From assembly GCA_030374765.1 (NCBI GenBank), contig JARGXX010000075.1, positions 1,736,001 through 1,800,000 of the forward strand: a stretch of 64,000 nt of DNA, read 5' to 3'. The DNA comes from Agarophyton chilense (Eukaryota > Rhodophyta > Florideophyceae > Gracilariales > Gracilariaceae). The position numbers and the translations under genes were made by a program. Of this stretch, positions 53,498 through 64,000 are shown one piece after another. The number at the start of each line of letters is the position of its first letter. The stretch's first letter is position 1. The notes below the pieces were generated by a model. It was not told the DNA's origin. It did no database searches and worked only from the letters and a program-made list of their open reading frames with translations.

Positions 53498-56400
53498 ATA
53501 TTGGCTTGACTTATGGACTTGCGACGTTTCCATTTAAGGTACTAATCGACTTGCAACTGTTCCCCTTAAGGGTACTTGGTTGGCGACGGCATTTTTCTAT
53601 TCCGCGAACGGGGTTTAGGTGTTAAGAAATGCGGTGGGAATGTGCGGCGTCGCTGTGCTCTGGAGGAACTTAATTTGCTAATTAGGGGTGGCCAAACCTT
53701 AATTGCAAGTGTTACCTCGTCATTAAGCTAATTACATGATATTAGGGGCGCTACTCCTAATTGTAATTGTCCTGCAAACAATGGGAATTGAACCCACGAC
53801 TTGTGGAAAATATTAACAAATATTAACCACTGAGCTAAACGTACTCATATTGGCTTGACTTATGGACTTGCGACGTTTCCATTTAAGGTACTAATCGACT
53901 TGCAACTGTTCCCCTTAAGGGTACTTGGTTGGCGACGGCATTTTTCTATTCCGCGAACGGGGTTTAGGTGTTAAGAAATGCGGTGGGAATGTGCGGCGTC
54001 GCTGTGCTCTGGAGGAACTTAATTTGCTAATTAGGGGTGGCCAAACCTTAATTGCAAGTGTTACCTCGTCATTAAGCTAATTACATGATATTAGGGGCGC
54101 TACTCCTAATTGTAATTGTCCTGCAAACAATGGGAATTGAACCCACGACTTGTGGAAAATATTAACAAATATTAACCACTGAGCTAAACGTACTCATATT
54201 GGCTTGACTTATGGACTTGCGACGTTTCCATTTAAGGTACTAATCGACTTGCAACTGTTCCCCTTAAGGGTACTTGGTTGGCGACGGCATTTTTCTATTC
54301 CGCGAACGGGGTTTAGGTGTTAAGAAATGCGGTGGGAATGTGCGGCGTCGCTGTGCTCTGGAGGAACTTAATTTGCTAATTAGGGGTGGCCAAACCTTAA
54401 TTGCAAGTGTTACCTCGTCATTAAGCTAATTACATGATATTAGGGGCGCTACTCCTAATTGTAATTGTCCTGCAAACAATGGGAATTGAACCCACGACTT
54501 GTGGAAAATATTAACAAATATTAACCACTGAGCTAAACGTACTCATATTGGCTTGACTTATGGACTTGCGACGTTTCCATTTAAGGTACTAATCGACTTG
54601 CAACTGTTCCCCTTAAGGGTACTTGGTTGGCGACGGCATTTTTCTATTCCGCGAACGGGGTTTAGGTGTTAAGAAATGCGGTGGGAATGTGCGGCGTCGC
54701 TGTGCTCTGGAGGAACTTAATTTGCTAATTAGGGGTGGCCAAACCTTAATTGCAAGTGTTACCTCGTCATTAAGCTAATTACATGATATTAGGGGCGCTA
54801 CTCCTAATTGTAATTGTCCTGCAAACAATGGGAATTGAACCCACGACTTGTGGAAAATATTAACAAATATTAACCACTGAGCTAAACGTACTCATATTGG
54901 CTTGACTTATGGACTTGCGACGTTTCCATTTAAGGTACTAATCGACTTGCAACTGTTCCCCTTAAGGGTACTTGGTTGGCGACGGCATTTTTCTATTCCG
55001 CGAACGGGGTTTAGGTGTTAAGAAATGCGGTGGGAATGTGCGGCGTCGCTGTGCTCTGGAGGAACTTAATTTGCTAATTAGGGGTGGCCAAACCTTAATT
55101 GCAAGTGTTACCTCGTCATTAAGCTAATTACATGATATTAGGGGCGCTACTCCTAATTGTAATTGTCCTGCAAACAATGGGAATTGAACCCACGACTTGT
55201 GGAAAATATTAACAAATATTAACCACTGAGCTAAACGTACTCATATTGGCTTGACTTATGGACTTGCGACGTTTCCATTTAAGGTACTAATCGACTTGCA
55301 ACTGTTCCCCTTAAGGGTACTTGGTTGGCGACGGCATTTTTCTATTCCGCGAACGGGGTTTAGGTGTTAAGAAATGCGGTGGGAATGTGCGGCGTCGCTG
55401 TGCTCTGGAGGAACTTAATTTGCTAATTAGGGGTGGCCAAACCTTAATTGCAAGTGTTACCTCGTCATTAAGCTAATTACATGATATTAGGGGCGCTACT
55501 CCTAATTGTAATTGTCCTGCAAACAATGGGAATTGAACCCACGACTTGTGGAAAATATTAACAAATATTAACCACTGAGCTAAACGTACTCATATTGGCT
55601 TGACTTATGGACTTGCGACGTTTCCATTTAAGGTACTAATCGACTTGCAACTGTTCCCCTTAAGGGTACTTGGTTGGCGACGGCATTTTTCTATTCCGCG
55701 AACGGGGTTTAGGTGTTAAGAAATGCGGTGGGAATGTGCGGCGTCGCTGTGCTCTGGAGGAACTTAATTTGCTAATTAGGGGTGGCCAAACCTTAATTGC
55801 AAGTGTTACCTCGTCATTAAGCTAATTACATGATATTAGGGGCGCTACTCCTAATTGTAATTGTCCTGCAAACAATGGGAATTGAACCCACGACTTGTGG
55901 AAAATATTAACAAATATTAACCACTGAGCTAAACGTACTCATATTGGCTTGACTTATGGACTTGCGACGTTTCCATTTAAGGTACTAATCGACTTGCAAC
56001 TGTTCCCCTTAAGGGTACTTGGTTGGCGACGGCATTTTTCTATTCCGCGAACGGGGTTTAGGTGTTAAGAAATGCGGTGGGAATGTGCGGCGTCGCTGTG
56101 CTCTGGAGGAACTTAATTTGCTAATTAGGGGTGGCCAAACCTTAATTGCAAGTGTTACCTCGTCATTAAGCTAATTACATGATATTAGGGGCGCTACTCC
56201 TAATTGTAATTGTCCTGCAAACAATGGGAATTGAACCCACGACTTGTGGAAAATATTAACAAATATTAACCACTGAGCTAAACGTACTCATATTGGCTTG
56301 ACTTATGGACTTGCGACGTTTCCATTTAAGGTACTAATCGACTTGCAACTGTTCCCCTTAAGGGTACTTGGTTGGCGACGGCATTTTTCTATTCCGCGAA

Positions 56401-59400
56401 CGGGGTTTAGGTGTTAAGAAATGCGGTGGGAATGTGCGGCGTCGCTGTGCTCTGGAGGAACTTAATTTGCTAATTAGGGGTGGCCAAACCTTAATTGCAA
56501 GTGTTACCTCGTCATTAAGCTAATTACATGATATTAGGGGCGCTACTCCTAATTGTAATTGTCCTGCAAACAATGGGAATTGAACCCACGACTTGTGGAA
56601 AATATTAACAAATATTAACCACTGAGCTAAACGTACTCATATTGGCTTGACTTATGGACTTGCGACGTTTCCATTTAAGGTACTAATCGACTTGCAACTG
56701 TTCCCCTTAAGGGTACTTGGTTGGCGACGGCATTTTTCTATTCCGCGAACGGGGTTTAGGTGTTAAGAAATGCGGTGGGAATGTGCGGCGTCGCTGTGCT
56801 CTGGAGGAACTTAATTTGCTAATTAGGGGTGGCCAAACCTTAATTGCAAGTGTTACCTCGTCATTAAGCTAATTACATGATATTAGGGGCGCTACTCCTA
56901 ATTGTAATTGTCCTGCAAACAATGGGAATTGAACCCACGACTTGTGGAAAATATTAACAAATATTAACCACTGAGCTAAACGTACTCATATTGGCTTGAC
57001 TTATGGACTTGCGACGTTTCCATTTAAGGTACTAATCGACTTGCAACTGTTCCCCTTAAGGGTACTTGGTTGGCGACGGCATTTTTCTATTCCGCGAACG
57101 GGGTTTAGGTGTTAAGAAATGCGGTGGGAATGTGCGGCGTCGCTGTGCTCTGGAGGAACTTAATTTGCTAATTAGGGGTGGCCAAACCTTAATTGCAAGT
57201 GTTACCTCGTCATTAAGCTAATTACATGATATTAGGGGCGCTACTCCTAATTGTAATTGTCCTGCAAACAATGGGAATTGAACCCACGACTTGTGGAAAA
57301 TATTAACAAATATTAACCACTGAGCTAAACGTACTCATATTGGCTTGACTTATGGACTTGCGACGTTTCCATTTAAGGTACTAATCGACTTGCAACTGTT
57401 CCCCTTAAGGGTACTTGGTTGGCGACGGCATTTTTCTATTCCGCGAACGGGGTTTAGGTGTTAAGAAATGCGGTGGGAATGTGCGGCGTCGCTGTGCTCT
57501 GGAGGAACTTAATTTGCTAATTAGGGGTGGCCAAACCTTAATTGCAAGTGTTACCTCGTCATTAAGCTAATTACATGATATTAGGGGCGCTACTCCTAAT
57601 TGTAATTGTCCTGCAAACAATGGGAATTGAACCCACGACTTGTGGAAAATATTAACAAATATTAACCACTGAGCTAAACGTACTCATATTGGCTTGACTT
57701 ATGGACTTGCGACGTTTCCATTTAAGGTACTAATCGACTTGCAACTGTTCCCCTTAAGGGTACTTGGTTGGCGACGGCATTTTTCTATTCCGCGAACGGG
57801 GTTTAGGTGTTAAGAAATGCGGTGGGAATGTGCGGCGTCGCTGTGCTCTGGAGGAACTTAATTTGCTAATTAGGGGTGGCCAAACCTTAATTGCAAGTGT
57901 TACCTCGTCATTAAGCTAATTACATGATATTAGGGGCGCTACTCCTAATTGTAATTGTCCTGCAAACAATGGGAATTGAACCCACGACTTGTGGAAAATA
58001 TTAACAAATATTAACCACTGAGCTAAACGTACTCATATTGGCTTGACTTATGGACTTGCGACGTTTCCATTTAAGGTACTAATCGACTTGCAACTGTTCC
58101 CCTTAAGGGTACTTGGTTGGCGACGGCATTTTTCTATTCCGCGAACGGGGTTTAGGTGTTAAGAAATGCGGTGGGAATGTGCGGCGTCGCTGTGCTCTGG
58201 AGGAACTTAATTTGCTAATTAGGGGTGGCCAAACCTTAATTGCAAGTGTTACCTCGTCATTAAGCTAATTACATGATATTAGGGGCGCTACTCCTAATTG
58301 TAATTGTCCTGCAAACAATGGGAATTGAACCCACGACTTGTGGAAAATATTAACAAATATTAACCACTGAGCTAAACGTACTCATATTGGCTTGACTTAT
58401 GGACTTGCGACGTTTCCATTTAAGGTACTAATCGACTTGCAACTGTTCCCCTTAAGGGTACTTGGTTGGCGACGGCATTTTTCTATTCCGCGAACGGGGT
58501 TTAGGTGTTAAGAAATGCGGTGGGAATGTGCGGCGTCGCTGTGCTCTGGAGGAACTTAATTTGCTAATTAGGGGTGGCCAAACCTTAATTGCAAGTGTTA
58601 CCTCGTCATTAAGCTAATTACATGATATTAGGGGCGCTACTCCTAATTGTAATTGTCCTGCAAACAATGGGAATTGAACCCACGACTTGTGGAAAATATT
58701 AACAAATATTAACCACTGAGCTAAACGTACTCATATTGGCTTGACTTATGGACTTGCGACGTTTCCATTTAAGGTACTAATCGACTTGCAACTGTTCCCC
58801 TTAAGGGTACTTGGTTGGCGACGGCATTTTTCTATTCCGCGAACGGGGTTTAGGTGTTAAGAAATGCGGTGGGAATGTGCGGCGTCGCTGTGCTCTGGAG
58901 GAACTTAATTTGCTAATTAGGGGTGGCCAAACCTTAATTGCAAGTGTTACCTCGTCATTAAGCTAATTACATGATATTAGGGGCGCTACTCCTAATTGTA
59001 ATTGTCCTGCAAACAATGGGAATTGAACCCACGACTTGTGGAAAATATTAACAAATATTAACCACTGAGCTAAACGTACTCATATTGGCTTGACTTATGG
59101 ACTTGCGACGTTTCCATTTAAGGTACTAATCGACTTGCAACTGTTCCCCTTAAGGGTACTTGGTTGGCGACGGCATTTTTCTATTCCGCGAACGGGGTTT
59201 AGGTGTTAAGAAATGCGGTGGGAATGTGCGGCGTCGCTGTGCTCTGGAGGAACTTAATTTGCTAATTAGGGGTGGCCAAACCTTAATTGCAAGTGTTACC
59301 TCGTCATTAAGCTAATTACATGATATTAGGGGCGCTACTCCTAATTGTAATTGTCCTGCAAACAATGGGAATTGAACCCACGACTTGTGGAAAATATTAA

Positions 59401-62400
59401 CAAATATTAACCACTGAGCTAAACGTACTCATATTGGCTTGACTTATGGACTTGCGACGTTTCCATTTAAGGTACTAATCGACTTGCAACTGTTCCCCTT
59501 AAGGGTACTTGGTTGGCGACGGCATTTTTCTATTCCGCGAACGGGGTTTAGGTGTTAAGAAATGCGGTGGGAATGTGCGGCGTCGCTGTGCTCTGGAGGA
59601 ACTTAATTTGCTAATTAGGGGTGGCCAAACCTTAATTGCAAGTGTTACCTCGTCATTAAGCTAATTACATGATATTAGGGGCGCTACTCCTAATTGTAAT
59701 TGTCCTGCAAACAATGGGAATTGAACCCACGACTTGTGGAAAATATTAACAAATATTAACCACTGAGCTAAACGTACTCATATTGGCTTGACTTATGGAC
59801 TTGCGACGTTTCCATTTAAGGTACTAATCGACTTGCAACTGTTCCCCTTAAGGGTACTTGGTTGGCGACGGCATTTTTCTATTCCGCGAACGGGGTTTAG
59901 GTGTTAAGAAATGCGGTGGGAATGTGCGGCGTCGCTGTGCTCTGGAGGAACTTAATTTGCTAATTAGGGGTGGCCAAACCTTAATTGCAAGTGTTACCTC
60001 GTCATTAAGCTAATTACATGATATTAGGGGCGCTACTCCTAATTGTAATTGTCCTGCAAACAATGGGAATTGAACCCACGACTTGTGGAAAATATTAACA
60101 AATATTAACCACTGAGCTAAACGTACTCATATTGGCTTGACTTATGGACTTGCGACGTTTCCATTTAAGGTACTAATCGACTTGCAACTGTTCCCCTTAA
60201 GGGTACTTGGTTGGCGACGGCATTTTTCTATTCCGCGAACGGGGTTTAGGTGTTAAGAAATGCGGTGGGAATGTGCGGCGTCGCTGTGCTCTGGAGGAAC
60301 TTAATTTGCTAATTAGGGGTGGCCAAACCTTAATTGCAAGTGTTACCTCGTCATTAAGCTAATTACATGATATTAGGGGCGCTACTCCTAATTGTAATTG
60401 TCCTGCAAACAATGGGAATTGAACCCACGACTTGTGGAAAATATTAACAAATATTAACCACTGAGCTAAACGTACTCATATTGGCTTGACTTATGGACTT
60501 GCGACGTTTCCATTTAAGGTACTAATCGACTTGCAACTGTTCCCCTTAAGGGTACTTGGTTGGCGACGGCATTTTTCTATTCCGCGAACGGGGTTTAGGT
60601 GTTAAGAAATGCGGTGGGAATGTGCGGCGTCGCTGTGCTCTGGAGGAACTTAATTTGCTAATTAGGGGTGGCCAAACCTTAATTGCAAGTGTTACCTCGT
60701 CATTAAGCTAATTACATGATATTAGGGGCGCTACTCCTAATTGTAATTGTCCTGCAAACAATGGGAATTGAACCCACGACTTGTGGAAAATATTAACAAA
60801 TATTAACCACTGAGCTAAACGTACTCATATTGGCTTGACTTATGGACTTGCGACGTTTCCATTTAAGGTACTAATCGACTTGCAACTGTTCCCCTTAAGG
60901 GTACTTGGTTGGCGACGGCATTTTTCTATTCCGCGAACGGGGTTTAGGTGTTAAGAAATGCGGTGGGAATGTGCGGCGTCGCTGTGCTCTGGAGGAACTT
61001 AATTTGCTAATTAGGGGTGGCCAAACCTTAATTGCAAGTGTTACCTCGTCATTAAGCTAATTACATGATATTAGGGGCGCTACTCCTAATTGTAATTGTC
61101 CTGCAAACAATGGGAATTGAACCCACGACTTGTGGAAAATATTAACAAATATTAACCACTGAGCTAAACGTACTCATATTGGCTTGACTTATGGACTTGC
61201 GACGTTTCCATTTAAGGTACTAATCGACTTGCAACTGTTCCCCTTAAGGGTACTTGGTTGGCGACGGCATTTTTCTATTCCGCGAACGGGGTTTAGGTGT
61301 TAAGAAATGCGGTGGGAATGTGCGGCGTCGCTGTGCTCTGGAGGAACTTAATTTGCTAATTAGGGGTGGCCAAACCTTAATTGCAAGTGTTACCTCGTCA
61401 TTAAGCTAATTACATGATATTAGGGGCGCTACTCCTAATTGTAATTGTCCTGCAAACAATGGGAATTGAACCCACGACTTGTGGAAAATATTAACAAATA
61501 TTAACCACTGAGCTAAACGTACTCATATTGGCTTGACTTATGGACTTGCGACGTTTCCATTTAAGGTACTAATCGACTTGCAACTGTTCCCCTTAAGGGT
61601 ACTTGGTTGGCGACGGCATTTTTCTATTCCGCGAACGGGGTTTAGGTGTTAAGAAATGCGGTGGGAATGTGCGGCGTCGCTGTGCTCTGGAGGAACTTAA
61701 TTTGCTAATTAGGGGTGGCCAAACCTTAATTGCAAGTGTTACCTCGTCATTAAGCTAATTACATGATATTAGGGGCGCTACTCCTAATTGTAATTGTCCT
61801 GCAAACAATGGGAATTGAACCCACGACTTGTGGAAAATATTAACAAATATTAACCACTGAGCTAAACGTACTCATATTGGCTTGACTTATGGACTTGCGA
61901 CGTTTCCATTTAAGGTACTAATCGACTTGCAACTGTTCCCCTTAAGGGTACTTGGTTGGCGACGGCATTTTTCTATTCCGCGAACGGGGTTTAGGTGTTA
62001 AGAAATGCGGTGGGAATGTGCGGCGTCGCTGTGCTCTGGAGGAACTTAATTTGCTAATTAGGGGTGGCCAAACCTTAATTGCAAGTGTTACCTCGTCATT
62101 AAGCTAATTACATGATATTAGGGGCGCTACTCCTAATTGTAATTGTCCTGCAAACAATGGGAATTGAACCCACGACTTGTGGAAAATATTAACAAATATT
62201 AACCACTGAGCTAAACGTACTCATATTGGCTTGACTTATGGACTTGCGACGTTTCCATTTAAGGTACTAATCGACTTGCAACTGTTCCCCTTAAGGGTAC
62301 TTGGTTGGCGACGGCATTTTTCTATTCCGCGAACGGGGTTTAGGTGTTAAGAAATGCGGTGGGAATGTGCGGCGTCGCTGTGCTCTGGAGGAACTTAATT

Positions 62401-64000
62401 TGCTAATTAGGGGTGGCCAAACCTTAATTGCAAGTGTTACCTCGTCATTAAGCTAATTACATGATATTAGGGGCGCTACTCCTAATTGTAATTGTCCTGC
62501 AAACAATGGGAATTGAACCCACGACTTGTGGAAAATATTAACAAATATTAACCACTGAGCTAAACGTACTCATATTGGCTTGACTTATGGACTTGCGACG
62601 TTTCCATTTAAGGTACTAATCGACTTGCAACTGTTCCCCTTAAGGGTACTTGGTTGGCGACGGCATTTTTCTATTCCGCGAACGGGGTTTAGGTGTTAAG
62701 AAATGCGGTGGGAATGTGCGGCGTCGCTGTGCTCTGGAGGAACTTAATTTGCTAATTAGGGGTGGCCAAACCTTAATTGCAAGTGTTACCTCGTCATTAA
62801 GCTAATTACATGATATTAGGGGCGCTACTCCTAATTGTAATTGTCCTGCAAACAATGGGAATTGAACCCACGACTTGTGGAAAATATTAACAAATATTAA
62901 CCACTGAGCTAAACGTACTCATATTGGCTTGACTTATGGACTTGCGACGTTTCCATTTAAGGTACTAATCGACTTGCAACTGTTCCCCTTAAGGGTACTT
63001 GGTTGGCGACGGCATTTTTCTATTCCGCGAACGGGGTTTAGGTGTTAAGAAATGCGGTGGGAATGTGCGGCGTCGCTGTGCTCTGGAGGAACTTAATTTG
63101 CTAATTAGGGGTGGCCAAACCTTAATTGCAAGTGTTACCTCGTCATTAAGCTAATTACATGATATTAGGGGCGCTACTCCTAATTGTAATTGTCCTGCAA
63201 ACAATGGGAATTGAACCCACGACTTGTGGAAAATATTAACAAATATTAACCACTGAGCTAAACGTACTCATATTGGCTTGACTTATGGACTTGCGACGTT
63301 TCCATTTAAGGTACTAATCGACTTGCAACTGTTCCCCTTAAGGGTACTTGGTTGGCGACGGCATTTTTCTATTCCGCGAACGGGGTTTAGGTGTTAAGAA
63401 ATGCGGTGGGAATGTGCGGCGTCGCTGTGCTCTGGAGGAACTTAATTTGCTAATTAGGGGTGGCCAAACCTTAATTGCAAGTGTTACCTCGTCATTAAGC
63501 TAATTACATGATATTAGGGGCGCTACTCCTAATTGTAATTGTCCTGCAAACAATGGGAATTGAACCCACGACTTGTGGAAAATATTAACAAATATTAACC
63601 ACTGAGCTAAACGTACTCATATTGGCTTGACTTATGGACTTGCGACGTTTCCATTTAAGGTACTAATCGACTTGCAACTGTTCCCCTTAAGGGTACTTGG
63701 TTGGCGACGGCATTTTTCTATTCCGCGAACGGGGTTTAGGTGTTAAGAAATGCGGTGGGAATGTGCGGCGTCGCTGTGCTCTGGAGGAACTTAATTTGCT
63801 AATTAGGGGTGGCCAAACCTTAATTGCAAGTGTTACCTCGTCATTAAGCTAATTACATGATATTAGGGGCGCTACTCCTAATTGTAATTGTCCTGCAAAC
63901 AATGGGAATTGAACCCACGACTTGTGGAAAATATTAACAAATATTAACCACTGAGCTAAACGTACTCATATTGGCTTGACTTATGGACTTGCGACGTTTC

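Larger units (their letters stand above)
53261..64000 (+). repeat. 349-bp satellite array, about 30.8 copies, continuing beyond the window
   Basis: The GGGGTTTAGGTGTTAAG start recurs at 53261, 53610, 53959, 54308 and so on every 349 bp without a single change of spacing to the window end. No differences between units were seen by eye. Each unit has one telomere-like GGGGTTTAGG, a CCCTTAAGGG palindrome and a 195-bp tRNA-like insert. Confidence 0.97.

Noticed and set aside
53261..64000. CRISPR array
   Set aside because: Units are identical 349-bp repeats with no unique spacers, in eukaryotic DNA.

Overview
The window is eukaryotic nuclear DNA from a gene-poor, subtelomeric-looking chromosome region. 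The evidence is nested Ty1/copia and non-LTR (LINE) retrotransposons, eukaryotic-type 28S rRNA 3' fragments, a long arm of telomere-like TTTAGGGG motifs, and a RecQ-type helicase of the telomere-linked kind. The organism cannot be named from the sequence. An alga, possibly red, fits the style of the rRNA fragment and the copia gag, but that is weak inference. Only one long intact protein gene is present: the helicase at 49211-53005 on the minus strand. Nearly everything else is mobile DNA, pseudogene or satellite.

Left part (1-19.5 kb). A diverged 28S 3' fragment with its downstream spacer (1-2.6 kb) is followed by an old minus-strand LINE-like remnant. Next comes one very old copia element with LTR-like ends at 4281-4889 and 18463-19069. 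It was split by two later insertions. The first is a 6.9-kb DNA transposon (5944-12874), which carries its own A+C-rich LINE. The second is a 1.4-kb hairpin-bearing element (16858-18279) inside the RNase H region.

Middle part (19.5-40.4 kb). A head-to-head inverted pair of rDNA-spacer fragments is followed by a tandemly duplicated block of about 5.3 kb (LINE on minus, 28S fragment plus spacer on plus). The second copy of the block is interrupted by an 8.0-kb DNA transposon (28670-36692). The first copy preserves the empty site, so the boundaries, the terminal inverted repeats and a 2-bp CG target duplication can be read directly. This element and the one at 5944-12874 belong to the same family: CGTCTGT...ACAGACG ends, CTAG-dense subterminal regions and 2-bp duplications. 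The 8-kb copy carries remnants of a protein with a ParB/sulfiredoxin-like fold.

Right part (40.4-64 kb). After an AT-rich spacer come interlocked repeat modules (123 to 2005 bp) that restart at fixed left boundaries, several at telomere-like AAACCCC motifs. They include a truncated copy of the helicase 3' end. The complete helicase has an unusual N-terminal domain with a tyrosine-recombinase-like residue pattern, a full RecQ helicase core, a RecQ zinc domain and a CCHC zinc knuckle. The rest of the window is a visually perfect 349-bp satellite (about 30.8 copies). Each unit contains a 195-bp insert with a degenerate tRNA-like sequence with pol III A and B boxes. A 154-bp leading unit lacks that insert. 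G-rich telomere-like strands point rightwards, so the chromosome end is probably to the right.
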